From Synergistaceae bacterium (lineage in GTDB: Bacteria; Synergistota; Synergistia; Synergistales; Aminobacteriaceae), in contig JAFSJJ010000001.1 of assembly GCA_017439345.1 (NCBI GenBank), positions 1 through 64,000 of the forward strand: a stretch of DNA of 64,000 nt, read 5' to 3'. This document shows positions 56,318 through 64,000 of this stretch, piece by piece. Positions within the stretch are counted from its first letter, which is position 1, and each line of letters begins with the position of its first letter. Position numbers and translations under genes: made by a program. Under the pieces are notes generated by a model. The model was not told the DNA's origin. It made no database searches and saw only the letters and a program-made list of their open reading frames with translations.

Positions 56318-57265
56318 TAAGAAACTTCCGCTGCCTTCATGTTCATGATCTCTTGACTGCCCTGCTGCGAGTAATGCCATTGCCTGAGGGCCTATATTGC
56401 TTATAACGTCATCAGGCTTTCTTTGAGTGTTAATTTCCTGATTAATATTCTGACTCTGACTCTGATTTTGAGTCTGAGTCTGGGCTTTAACTTTCTTACT
56501 TGCAGCTTTCTTTTTCTTTGGCATGTCGATTAGCAAATAGCCTTGAATTTCCCCCTGCCATTCACAGACCCGAAACACTTTATTTTTCTCTTCGGGAGGA
56601 TTAGAGAGTCTCTGCCACTTCCCGCCCTGAGCTTCGATTTCACGAGTCCATGCCTGACCGACTGAAGCCCACCATGTTATATCTTGAGCGTCGTTTAAGT
56701 CATCCGTGCAGTCATCAAGAGTAAATATTCCCGGTTTCAATTTCCTGAAAGCCATAAATCTCGCCCCGTTAGTGCCTTCGAGCCTCACGATAAATTCATC
56801 GCGTTCCGGTAATTCATGGGTATTTAATTTCTCAAGTCCTGAACCGAACATTTTCTTAGCTGTCTCGTTGAGCCTTAATATTCCCCTTGAAGAAATCGCA
56901 AACGGCACAGGAGCTGACCACCATTCAGGATAACGCGGCTCATCGGGATATAACGCTGTCTCAAGAGAATTAATAAATGCACCTGTATTGCTGACGTAAA
57001 GGGCGCGGACTTCATCAGGGTAATCAAGTTCATCGGGATTAACGGGCTTTACGATATTACGCGAGACTAACTGCGGGAGAGTCTTAATCATGGCATCAGC
57101 ACATCCCCTTTCTACTAAGAAAACGAGCTGGCCTTTGTTAAGCACTATAACACTTCCTGAATCAGGAATATACACAGCGTACTCAGCATCAGAGCCGAAT
57201 AACGTCCTCAAGAAATATAACAGAGTCGAGTCCGGAGTAAGCTGGCTTAAATTATAACTTGTCAC
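56312..57265 (-). CDS. Hypothetical protein in the ftsY operon
   Basis: The 317-residue protein has no signal peptide or membrane helix. The body (SDAEYAVYIPDSGSVIVLNK, ITWWASVGQAWTREIEAQGG) is conserved-looking but I do not recognise its family. It is followed by a Lys-rich stretch (KKKKAASKKVKAQ), a Gln/Asn/Thr/Ser linker (TQTQNQSQSQN) and a tail ending HEHEGSGSFLL. It starts three bases after ftsY and probably shares its transcript. Confidence 0.72.
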   Translation of the reverse strand: MTSYNLSQLTPDSTLLYFLRTLFGSDAEYAVYIPDSGSVIVLNKGQLVFLVERGCADAMIKTLPQLVSRNIVKPVNPDELDYPDEVRALYVSNTGAFINSLETALYPDEPRYPEWWSAPVPFAISSRGILRLNETAKKMFGSGLEKLNTHELPERDEFIVRLEGTNGARFMAFRKLKPGIFTLDDCTDDLNDAQDITWWASVGQAWTREIEAQGGKWQRLSNPPEEKNKVFRVCEWQGEIQGYLLIDMPKKKKAASKKVKAQTQTQNQSQSQNINQEINTQRKPDDVISNIGPQAMALLAAGQSRDHEHEGSGSFLL

Positions 57266-57268
57266 GTA

Positions 57269-58192
57269 TTAATCAAGCTCCATTAGGGCATTGGCGAAAT
57301 CTGAAGCGTTGAAATTATTCAGGTCTTCAGGGCCTTCACCGAGACCGATATAGCGAACAGGGATATTAAGACTCTTCGCAATTGAGATTACTACTCCGCC
57401 TTTAGCTGTGTTGTCATATTTAGTTAATATAATCGAAGTTACGGGAATAATCTCGTTGAAAGTTTTCGCCTGTATGACTGAATTCTGGCCGAGAACTGCA
57501 TCAAGGACGAGAACTACTTCAAGACGCTCTGAGCCTGCCTCACGCAATAATATTCTGTGGATCTTGCGCAGTTCCTCCATTAAGTTATGCTTGTCGTGTA
57601 ATCTTCCTGCGGTGTCGACTATCAAGACATCAGCCTTTGAACTCTCTGCTGCCTTCCATGCGTCAAAAGCAACTGCTGCCGGGTCGCTGCCCTGACCTTG
57701 AGCAATGACTCTGACTCCTGAACGTTCGCCCCAGATTTTGAGCTGTTCTACTGCTGCTGCCCTGAATGTATCTGCTGCTGCCATTATGACTCTTTTGCCT
57801 TGAGACTTGAACTTTACGGCTAATTTTCCTGCTGAAGTAGTCTTGCCGCTGCCGTTGACTCCTGCCATGAGAAGCACAAGAGGCTTGTGAGTAAAATTAA
57901 ATTCCTGTCCCATGCCGTTGACTGAGTTTAATTCACTCGTAATTTTATTCACGAAAATATTTTTCAGGTCAGCCGGTGTCTTGATAGCTTTATTAGTCTT
58001 GGCCTCGTTCCTGAGAAAATTTATTATCTCTTCAGTGAAGTCTAAGCCCGTATCGCCTGAGATTAATTTTTCTTCGAGAGAGTCCCAGAAGTCAGCATCA
58101 AACTTTGAGCTTGAGAATAATTTTGCAATTCCGCCGCTCCATTTCTCTTTTACGCTTTTAAAGCCTTCACGTAATTTCGCAAATAATGACAT
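57269..58192 (-). CDS. ftsY: Signal recognition particle receptor FtsY
   Basis: FtsY is the SRP GTPase receptor at the inner membrane. The 307-residue form has only the NG region: N domain (LFAKLREGFKSVKEKW), P-loop (GVNGSGKTTSAGKLA), DTFRAAAVEQLK, DTAGRLHDKHNLMEEL and the TKYDNTAKGG block. The acidic N-terminal A domain of the E. coli protein is missing. The upstream neighbour, six bases away, is the very acidic membrane protein described next. Confidence 0.96.
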   Translation of the reverse strand: MSLFAKLREGFKSVKEKWSGGIAKLFSSSKFDADFWDSLEEKLISGDTGLDFTEEIINFLRNEAKTNKAIKTPADLKNIFVNKITSELNSVNGMGQEFNFTHKPLVLLMAGVNGSGKTTSAGKLAVKFKSQGKRVIMAAADTFRAAAVEQLKIWGERSGVRVIAQGQGSDPAAVAFDAWKAAESSKADVLIVDTAGRLHDKHNLMEELRKIHRILLREAGSERLEVVLVLDAVLGQNSVIQAKTFNEIIPVTSIILTKYDNTAKGGVVISIAKSLNIPVRYIGLGEGPEDLNNFNASDFANALMELD

Positions 58193-58198
58193 GATTAT

Positions 58199-61087
58199 TT
58201 ACCTGCCTTGTATCCTGCGCATGAAAATAAACTCGTAGCCGTACTGACCTGTCGTTGAGTCCTGAGTCCTCCTTGAGCCCACGACCTGCCAGCCTGCCCG
58301 CCCTCTTTCTGCCATCCTTGCGACTATATTATTATCAAGAATGAAATCTATTGCGTACTCGTAAGATGCAGGAGCCTCACTTATTCCTGGAGTTCCGCTG
58401 AATGTCCCTGTGCCGAACTCGGAAATTGCGCTGAATCTGTCCGCAAGCCCCCATATCTGCCAGAGCATAAGCCCTCCGACTATTAATAACGCTGTGAGTA
58501 AAATCGGTAATAATATACCGCCTGAGCTTCCTGATGATGATTTAGTGCCGTCAGGATTCTTGCGTGCTGCTAATTTGTCTCTGATACCCATAACTTCTAT
58601 CGCCTCGTGTTCTGGTTCTGGTGAAATATATATTTCTTGTGGCTGCTCTGGTTCTTCATGATCGTAATCATAATTTACCGGTGCAGGTGAATTATTATAG
58701 TCATGTGAAATATTTGAATCTAAATCCGAAATATCTTCGTGTTCGTTGTCGTCCTCGTTGATGATTGAAGTAGCTTCACTTAATGCCCCGAGTGAATTAA
58801 TATCCCAGTCATCATTATCTTCGTCATCTTCTGATTCTGACTGTGAGTCCGGCTGTGATTCAGTTTCAGGCTCTAAATTAAAGTCAGACTGCGGTTCTGA
58901 GTCCGGTTCTGGTTCAAAGTCAAGAAGGCTGTTTTCTGGTTCATGTTCTGATTCAGATTCAGATTCATGTTCAGATTCAGAAAGATTATCAAGATTATCA
59001 TTATCATCATTATCATTGCTGTCATCGTCAAGATTAATATTAAGATCATCAAGACCGAACGAATCGACTTCTGATTCAGGCTCTGACTCTGACTCTAATT
59101 CAGATTCAGATTCAGATTCTGAGTCTGAGTTTAATTCCGGTTCTGACTCTTGTCCCATATCCGCGAACCCTGAAATTTCCCGTGCGAGTCTCTCCTCTGC
59201 TGTCATAGGCTCCGGCAAGGGGACTTCTTCAATCACTGCAGGTTCTGACTCTGACTCTGATTCAGATTCTGACTCTGGTTCTGGTTCAGGCTCTTCAAGT
59301 TCAAGTTCTGACTCTGATTCTGGCTCTGACTCTGAGTCTTCCTGTTCATAATTTGCGAATAAATCAGGTTCTGACTCGTGTTCTTGTTCGCTTTCAGGCT
59401 TCGGTGCTGTGAATTCATCAAGAGCTTCAAACGGATCAACGTTTAAGTCATGCTCTAAATTTTGATTAGCGTTGTCTTGAGCTGCTCCCAAAGGTGACTC
59501 AGAAATTGCCTGAGTGATATTAGCCATCAATCTTGCTTCGGCTGTCTGTGATGCTGCATCGCTGCTATTAAGCAAATTTTCGGGGAGCTTGTAGGGTTCA
59601 GTTCCATCGCGTGACTCGAGTGTCAAGGGGTTTCCTGTCATGGCTTCGGCTATATCGGCCATCAGTTTATCTTCAGCAGTTTTCGTAGTTTCAGGCATTA
59701 CGACGCTTACAGGCGCGCTTTCGGACTCTGGGTCTGTCTCTGATTCTGAGTTAGATTCTGAAGCGTTATTATCCGGTAATTCTGAGTCAACGTTGATGAC
59801 TATATCGGCATTCGGTGAAAATTCCTGCTGTCCTGAGTCTGATTCTGACTCTGACTCATTGTAATATTCTGATTCGTCTTCTGACTCTGAGTCTGAGTCT
59901 TCGTCTTCATATTCTGAGTCCGAGTCGTCTTCGTCTTCGTTTGAGTACAAATCTTGAACTTCGTCAAAGTCTTCCGGCTCTGAGAACTCTTCAGGCTCTG
60001 ACTCGTAATCTTCATCGTCCTCGTATTCGTCAGCTTCTAACACCGTAGGAACTTGATTATTCTCTTCGAATTCGGGATTTTCCTGCTCGGCAACTTCCTG
60101 AGCGTCAATCACAGGCAAAGACTCTTCTGACTCTGAGTCTGAGTCTAAATCGTAATTTTCGCTGTTATCAATATCTTCTTGATCTTCTTGATTCTCAAAC
60201 TCTGACTCTATAACCGGAATATCAGGCAGTGAATCTTCTCGTGAATCATCAGGCTCTTCACCTATGACAGGAATATCGGGCAAAGACTCTTCTGACTCTG
60301 AGTCTGAGTCTGACTCGTCCTGTATATTATTATTTTCCGGCTCGCTGACTTCATGAGGGTCTTCATGTTCTGAGCTTGTATCTTGAGTTTCAGGCAGTGT
60401 TTCAGGCTCGTTAAGTGATTCTGCAACTTCTGGGGCGTGACTAACTTCATGGGTCTCTTCACGCTCTGAGCTTGTATCTTGAGCTTCGGGCAATGCTTCA
60501 GGCTCGTTAAGTGATTCTGCAACTTCTGGGGCGTGACTAACTTCATGAGTCTCTTCATGCTCTGAGCTTGTATCTTGAACTTCAGGGACTTCCTGAATAA
60601 TTACAGGCTCTTCATTTTTCTTAATGTCTTTCTTGATGTCAGGAGCTTTTATTTTAGTCGCAGCGGGTTCCGGCACTTTTTCCGGTTCAGCTTTAGTTTT
60701 CGGCTTAACAAGTTTTGCAGCAGGAGCAGGACTCTTCGCAGGTTTCTTTGCTTCAGGCTGTGAGGGAGTCTCGGCTTTAACTTTTCTTTTTTTAACAGGA
60801 TCTGTTTCGGGTCTTGCTTGAGTCTGGGTCTGAGTCTGAGCTTTAACTTCAGGCTTGACTTTGGCGCGCTTGACTTGAGCAGGTGTATTAACCGCCCGTG
60901 TTTTAGCTGCTTGAGAAGTCGTGTTTAATTTTCTCTCGAAGTCCTCAATAAAAGAATCTCTCTCCTGCCGTCTTGGTATTGCACCTTTCGGCCCGGAGCT
61001 CGTCTTTGCATCTGAAGTCCCTGCTGTATCTCCTTCAAGTGCTGCTCTTAATTTTTCTTCTGCTGTCTTTGTCTGCTTTTCACTCAT
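58199..61087 (-). CDS. 962-residue acidic Ser/Glu/Asp-rich membrane protein with C-terminal helix
   Basis: An 850-residue, low-complexity, strongly acidic stretch of SES/DSE/EPE runs is followed by one membrane helix (GGILLPILLTALLIVGGLML) and a compact tail (YEYAIDFILDN, RGRAGWQVVGS, YGYEFIFMRR) resembling the DUF4177-type fold. A short TAE-K/R-L motif recurs (TAEEKLRAAL near residue 8, TAEDKLMADI, TAEARLMANI, TAEERLAREI). An early basic-Pro/Ala-rich part (residues 40-160) precedes the acidic part. There is no signal peptide, so the long part may stay in the cytoplasm. It is the first gene of the ftsY operon. I do not recognise a function. Confidence 0.8.
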   Translation of the reverse strand: MSEKQTKTAEEKLRAALEGDTAGTSDAKTSSGPKGAIPRRQERDSFIEDFERKLNTTSQAAKTRAVNTPAQVKRAKVKPEVKAQTQTQTQARPETDPVKKRKVKAETPSQPEAKKPAKSPAPAAKLVKPKTKAEPEKVPEPAATKIKAPDIKKDIKKNEEPVIIQEVPEVQDTSSEHEETHEVSHAPEVAESLNEPEALPEAQDTSSEREETHEVSHAPEVAESLNEPETLPETQDTSSEHEDPHEVSEPENNNIQDESDSDSESEESLPDIPVIGEEPDDSREDSLPDIPVIESEFENQEDQEDIDNSENYDLDSDSESEESLPVIDAQEVAEQENPEFEENNQVPTVLEADEYEDDEDYESEPEEFSEPEDFDEVQDLYSNEDEDDSDSEYEDEDSDSESEDESEYYNESESESDSGQQEFSPNADIVINVDSELPDNNASESNSESETDPESESAPVSVVMPETTKTAEDKLMADIAEAMTGNPLTLESRDGTEPYKLPENLLNSSDAASQTAEARLMANITQAISESPLGAAQDNANQNLEHDLNVDPFEALDEFTAPKPESEQEHESEPDLFANYEQEDSESEPESESELELEEPEPEPESESESESESEPAVIEEVPLPEPMTAEERLAREISGFADMGQESEPELNSDSESESESELESESEPESEVDSFGLDDLNINLDDDSNDNDDNDNLDNLSESEHESESESEHEPENSLLDFEPEPDSEPQSDFNLEPETESQPDSQSESEDDEDNDDWDINSLGALSEATSIINEDDNEHEDISDLDSNISHDYNNSPAPVNYDYDHEEPEQPQEIYISPEPEHEAIEVMGIRDKLAARKNPDGTKSSSGSSGGILLPILLTALLIVGGLMLWQIWGLADRFSAISEFGTGTFSGTPGISEAPASYEYAIDFILDNNIVARMAERGRAGWQVVGSRRTQDSTTGQYGYEFIFMRRIQGR
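60361..60590 (-). repeat. 96-bp in-frame tandem repeat in the acidic protein gene
   Basis: Units beginning at 60361, 60457 and 60553 (about 2.4 copies) encode a 32-residue repeat of the form SSEHEETHEVSHAPEVAES. The copies are almost identical, so the array may vary in length. Confidence 0.85.
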
Positions 61088-61161
61088 TGTTATTATTGTC
61101 CGTCCTGTCCTTAAGAACCGCCTAACTTAAAACTGGGTTAATTATAAATCATGATTGCCAT

Positions 61162-61191
61162 AAAAAAAGCCTCCGTGTTTTTACGGAAGCT
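61162..61191 (-). terminator. Terminator of tRNA-Glu
   Basis: On the minus strand AGCTTCCGT pairs with ACGGAGGCT and is followed by seven T residues (A run at 61162-61168). Confidence 0.75.
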
Positions 61192-61210
61192 ATTACGTTT
61201 TTAATTCATA

Positions 61211-61286
61211 TGGTAGCCTCAACGAGGTTCGAACTCGTGTTTTAGCCTTGAGAGGGCTACGACCTGGACCGCTAGTCGATGAGGCC
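61211..61286 (-). tRNA. tRNA-Glu (anticodon CTC)
   Basis: Acceptor GGCCTCA with TGAGGCT (G-T at the end), D stem GAC/GTC, anticodon stem TAGCC/GGCTA with loop CTCTCAA (anticodon CTC), T stem ACGAG/CTCGT around TTCGAAC. The CCA end is encoded (61211-61213). Confidence 0.95.
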
Positions 61287-61305
61287 TTTCTAGTTCACTC
61301 GTGAA

Positions 61306-61334
61306 ATAGTATCACGAAAGAATTTTTTTCGCAA
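61306..61334 (-). promoter_or_regulatory. Possible promoter of tRNA-Glu
   Basis: Minus-strand TTGCGA (61334-61329), 17-base spacer, TACTAT (61311-61306), about 20 bases before the tRNA 5' end. Both boxes match the consensus at four of six positions. Confidence 0.35.
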
Positions 61335-61387
61335 GTAAAAACGTATTATCTTGTCAAAAAATTTTTGCAGCCGAAAGCATTAACTCT

Positions 61388-61714
61388 CTAGCCTTTATCC
61401 TCGTAAAGTTCGATAATTGCATCGTCCTTCACAACAAATGCGAGTCTGACTGTATCGCTTAAACGTTCAGGGCCGAATATTATTCTGTCTGCGTCTGCTG
61501 CGTAGTGATCTAAGTCATCGACTTTGTAGGCAACATGAAACTGTTTCGAGAGTATCTCAGGGAAGCGCGTACCCTCTTCAAATTTCAGGTATTCTATTTT
61601 ATAGTCATATGCGTCAACGCTCGGATTGACCCAGAACTTGCCCCACTCGTTGTAGACCATTCCGGGCTTCTTGTTCAAAACGGGTATGCCTACATGCATG
61701 TATTCTGCTGACAT
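61388..61714 (-). CDS. Small conserved-looking protein, VOC-like
   Basis: The 108-residue protein (YMHVGIPVLNKKPGMVYNEW, ending DDAIIELYEDKG) has the strand pattern of a vicinal-oxygen-chelate (glyoxalase-type) fold, but the metal residues are not certain. It follows the LsrF-like gene by 15 bases, so it probably belongs to the same catabolic operon. Confidence 0.6.
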   Translation of the reverse strand: MSAEYMHVGIPVLNKKPGMVYNEWGKFWVNPSVDAYDYKIEYLKFEEGTRFPEILSKQFHVAYKVDDLDHYAADADRIIFGPERLSDTVRLAFVVKDDAIIELYEDKG

Positions 61715-61729
61715 GATTTATTTCTCCTT

Positions 61730-62608
61730 TCACTTTGCAAGCTCAAGATAATATTCATAAGCCTGCTGATCGTTATAGCCTTCGTGAACGACTTTAGAGA
61801 CCGCCTGACACATAGCAATTGGATTCTCGCTCTGGAAAATATTGCGTCCCATGTCAACGCCCCTTGCTCCGTCAGAGATAGCTCTGTATGCCATAGTCAA
61901 AGCGTCCTTCTCAGGTAATTTCTTACCGCCTGCTATTACTATCGGAACAGGACACGCTGCTACAACTTTCTCGAAATCTTCACAGTAATATGTCTTGACG
62001 AAACTCGCGCCTAACTCTGCAAGAATTCTAGTAGCAAGCAGGAAATACTGAGTCGTCCTCGCCATTTCTTTGCCTACTGCTGTAACTCCTAAAACAGGCA
62101 TTCCGTAACGTTCAGCTGAGTCAACGGCTCTGCAAAGGGTCTCTAAACTCTCCGACTCTCCTGCTCCTCCGACAAAGCATTGAATAGCTATAGCAGAAGC
62201 ATTCATCCTCAACGCTGCTTCTATGTCAGCTCCACAGCCTCCGCCAACGCTCATATCGTCCTTCAAAACGCTTGCATCATGAGTAGCTCTCAGACATACG
62301 GGCTTATTAACAGTCGGTGAAATACATGAACGTATCGCACCTCGTGTTGCCATAAGGACATCAGCATATTCTGCTAACGGGGCAATGGTTACGTCAATGC
62401 GTTCAAGTCCTGCTGTCGAACCCATAATATAACCGTGATCAAAAGCAAGCATTACAGTATTACCGCTCTTAGGATTAAATAAACGTGAGAGCCTGTTCTT
62501 CATTCCCCAGTCGTTGTGGCCGAGTCCTTTAGCAAAGAAGTCCTGCTTAGGGGGAGCGATGTTCAAATGATAATCTTTTGCTATTTTATTTCCGGTTGCG
62601 TCTGCCAT
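61730..62608 (-). CDS. lsrF: LsrF-like thiolase/class I aldolase (DhnA family)
   Basis: The 292-residue protein closely follows E. coli LsrF: GHNDWGMKNRLSRLFNPKSG, TVMLAFDHGYIMGSTAGLERID, CPVPIVIAGGKKLPE and GARGVDMGRNIFQSENP. LsrF acts on 3-hydroxy-5-phosphonooxypentane-2,4-dione in AI-2 catabolism. No lsr transporter, LsrK or LsrR is here; the DhaKL neighbours point to a sugar-ketose pathway instead. It lies six bases from dhaK. Confidence 0.85.
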   Translation of the reverse strand: MADATGNKIAKDYHLNIAPPKQDFFAKGLGHNDWGMKNRLSRLFNPKSGNTVMLAFDHGYIMGSTAGLERIDVTIAPLAEYADVLMATRGAIRSCISPTVNKPVCLRATHDASVLKDDMSVGGGCGADIEAALRMNASAIAIQCFVGGAGESESLETLCRAVDSAERYGMPVLGVTAVGKEMARTTQYFLLATRILAELGASFVKTYYCEDFEKVVAACPVPIVIAGGKKLPEKDALTMAYRAISDGARGVDMGRNIFQSENPIAMCQAVSKVVHEGYNDQQAYEYYLELAK

Positions 62609-62614
62609 AGTCTT

Positions 62615-63613
62615 TTACTCCCTGAAAAATGCAGGTGTGTGAGCCGGTGTGTTCCAAAGCCTTAATGTCTCATCGTCCCACTTCGCTATATTCATCTGGA
62701 AGCCTCCTGCCTCCTGAACTGTCAGAATTTCGCCGACCATGTTAGCTACGACTTCAATACCTTTAGCCTTCAAGAAATTAACTGTCTCTTTATAGAGTAT
62801 TAACATTTCCATCATCGTTGTAGCTCCGCAGCCGTTAATCATGACGAACGCTTTATCACCGGAAGCTATATCAAGATTTTTGCAGAGTGCTTCAGCTACT
62901 TTTGCAACTGTATCTTTTGCCGACATCATAGGAACGCGGACTCCTCCGCCTTCACCATGCTGGCCTGCTCCGATTTCCATTAAGTCAGTTTCTCCCAAAT
63001 CACCGAATGAAGCTGCCGTCTGAGGGTGAGTTGCATCACTGACTTTTACTGTAACTGAGGCCATATTCTGGGCGTATCTTTGACAGATTGCTGCGACCTC
63101 ATCAAGAGATTTGCCTTCACGTGCTGCTGCTCCTGCTATATGATACATTGCAACTGCTCCAGCGAGTCCGCGTTTATTGTCTTCGCCTTCAGGGTCATAT
63201 TGAATTTCTTCATCAGTGATTACCTGCTTTACGTTCATTCCGGCCTTCTGAGCTAGCTTCATTGCCTGTCTTCCTGCTAACTGGTCGCCTGCGTAGTTCA
63301 ACGTCAACAACAAGACACCGTGTCCCTTATCTGCCTTCTTGAGAGCCTCGAAAACTAATTGACCGTTTGGAGCTGCAAAAATGTCGCCTACTACCTGAAT
63401 ATCAAGCGCGCCCTTGCCTACGTAGCCTGCCTGTGCCGGTTCATGGCCTGAGCCTCCGTACGTAACAACTGTAACACGGTCTGCGTTGTCAAGTTCTTTA
63501 CTGATGACCATATGACCCTCAACGTAAATAATATCAGGGTTCGATAATCCGAGACCTTCAAGTTCTTCATCTGTAACTGTTTCAGGACTGTTGATAAATT
63601 TTTTCATTTTCAT
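62615..63613 (-). CDS. dhaK: Dihydroxyacetone kinase subunit DhaK
   Basis: DhaK binds dihydroxyacetone through a covalent His. The 332-residue protein has VTYGGSGHEPAQAGYVGKG, GQLVFEALKKADKGHGVLLL, the substrate His in MEIGAGQHGEGG and a C-terminal INGCGATTMMEM block. Length fits DhaK. DhaL begins 63 bases upstream on the same strand. Confidence 0.92.
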   Translation of the reverse strand: MKMKKFINSPETVTDEELEGLGLSNPDIIYVEGHMVISKELDNADRVTVVTYGGSGHEPAQAGYVGKGALDIQVVGDIFAAPNGQLVFEALKKADKGHGVLLLTLNYAGDQLAGRQAMKLAQKAGMNVKQVITDEEIQYDPEGEDNKRGLAGAVAMYHIAGAAAREGKSLDEVAAICQRYAQNMASVTVKVSDATHPQTAASFGDLGETDLMEIGAGQHGEGGGVRVPMMSAKDTVAKVAEALCKNLDIASGDKAFVMINGCGATTMMEMLILYKETVNFLKAKGIEVVANMVGEILTVQEAGGFQMNIAKWDDETLRLWNTPAHTPAFFRE

Positions 63614-63676
63614 TGAGATTTAACCTCCCTCGAAAATTTTTATATTTTATTTTGTGTTGTGGATAGTGAAATTATA

Positions 63677-64000
63677 TTACGACTCCGCTAATCCCTCAAA
63701 GAAACTGCTCATTGACTTTGCCCCAGCGTCAGGTGTCCCTATTGTCTTTGCTCCGTAACTCTTGGCGCGTCCGTATTTGGCCTTGAAGTCCTTTGTTGCC
63801 TCAGTACCTTTAACGGCAGCCTGTGCAGCTAACGTGAATAACTCTGACTCGTTATCTCCTGAATATGAAGCTATACTGTCAGAAGCAGGAGCTAGGGCAT
63901 CCATGATAGTTTTATCGCCTACTTGAGCTCCCGACATGTCAGAGAACTCACTAAAAGCGTTTGCGAAAATTGCTTTTATCCCTGCAATATCTATCTCGTT
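63677..64000 (-). CDS. dhaL: Dihydroxyacetone kinase subunit DhaL (partial, cut by the window end)
   Basis: The last about 107 residues of DhaL are visible, including SGAQVGDKTIMDALAPAS and GRAKSYGAKTIGTPDAGAKS. The frame continues unbroken to the window edge (NEIDIAGIKAIFANAF), so the N-terminal ADP-binding half with its metal-binding Asp residues lies beyond it. It should phosphorylate the DhaK-bound substrate, with phosphate from ATP or a PTS donor such as DhaM. Confidence 0.88.
   Translation of the reverse strand, partial: NEIDIAGIKAIFANAFSEFSDMSGAQVGDKTIMDALAPASDSIASYSGDNESELFTLAAQAAVKGTEATKDFKAKYGRAKSYGAKTIGTPDAGAKSMSSFFEGLAES

Noticed and set aside
58746-60048. Long Ser- and Leu-rich open frames on the plus strand
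   Set aside because: They are antisense shadows of the acidic repeat gene on the minus strand; the composition mirrors the GAx/TCx codon runs.
60361-60590. CRISPR-like array
   Set aside because: The repeats are contiguous, coding and 96 bp long with no distinct spacers.
61211-61286. Functional link between tRNA-Glu and the Glu-rich gene next to it
   Set aside because: The adjacency is suggestive, but nothing in the sequence ties the two together.

Overview
The window fits a gut-type member of the phylum Synergistota (Synergistaceae). The best single clue is the C-terminus encoded near 11,260-11,351: a Cys-rich stretch (CGNCNSG), a hydrophobic helix and RKKK, which is the pattern of the Synerg-CTERM sorting signal. 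The gene content agrees: an anaerobe with HydE and a TM1266-type regulator, amino-acid and organic-acid metabolism (GdhA, PPDK), a secreted FMN/FAD reductase, and compact operons with ATGA or longer overlaps and strong AGGAGG sites. This is a chromosomal segment with no phage, CRISPR array or rRNA operon.

Layout. 1-852: the right end of an IS200/IS605-type element abuts an aldo/keto reductase missing its N-terminus. 916-4138: an information/housekeeping operon (YbaB, RecR, fused IspDF, small ORF, TsaD). 4181-4457: a collapsed acyltransferase-3 pseudogene. 4461-7730: MutS and a TtcA-like thiolase on the minus strand. 7853-11351: a large, repeatedly frameshifted surface-protein gene. 11403-16664: GdhA, Pth, L25 and a DHH-CBS-nucleotidyltransferase. 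16726-19723: HisC-HisB, nitroreductase, RsmG and a small membrane protein. 19720-28218: a minus-strand hexuronate/carbohydrate cluster (Fe-ADH, UxaC, YoeB/DinJ-type toxin-antitoxin pair, two Sel1 proteins, UxaA, MalQ, degenerate amidohydrolase). 28677-31763: hydrogenase regulator, HydE and two tandem GT6 glycosyltransferases. 31855-38419: RND pump, CitG-like protein, trypsin-like protease. 38466-45020: exported metallo-beta-lactamase-fold protein, tRNA-Leu, FNT channel, secreted flavin reductase, L,D-transpeptidase, split chromate transporter. 45061-53596: KDG kinase, IleS, MtnA/aldolase pair, PPDK. 53682-56317: Gfo/Idh/MocA oxidoreductase, then GtrA plus GT2. 56312-61087: an operon of a 962-residue acidic membrane protein, FtsY and a hypothetical protein. 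61211-64000: tRNA-Glu and an LsrF-DhaK-DhaL cluster.

The most striking signal is a pair of poly-G tracts inside two unrelated glycosyltransferase genes. A G9 tract at 30122-30130 puts the first GT6 gene out of frame; a G10 tract at 55781-55790 leaves a GtrB-like GT2 gene in frame. Both sit inside the coding sequence, which is how slipped-strand phase variation of surface glycans works in other bacteria. The GT6 proteins resemble ABO blood-group transferases and carry the NxN motif of bacterial GT6 enzymes instead of DxD. Together with the Synerg-CTERM protein, they suggest a variable cell surface.

Other points of interest are an RND permease lacking the usual ionisable proton-relay residues, an amidohydrolase-fold protein without metal ligands, an mtnA/class II aldolase pair that looks like a DHAP shunt, an LsrF-DhaKL module, a Sel1 gene with an internal amber codon, and the acidic Ser/Glu-rich protein in the ftsY operon.
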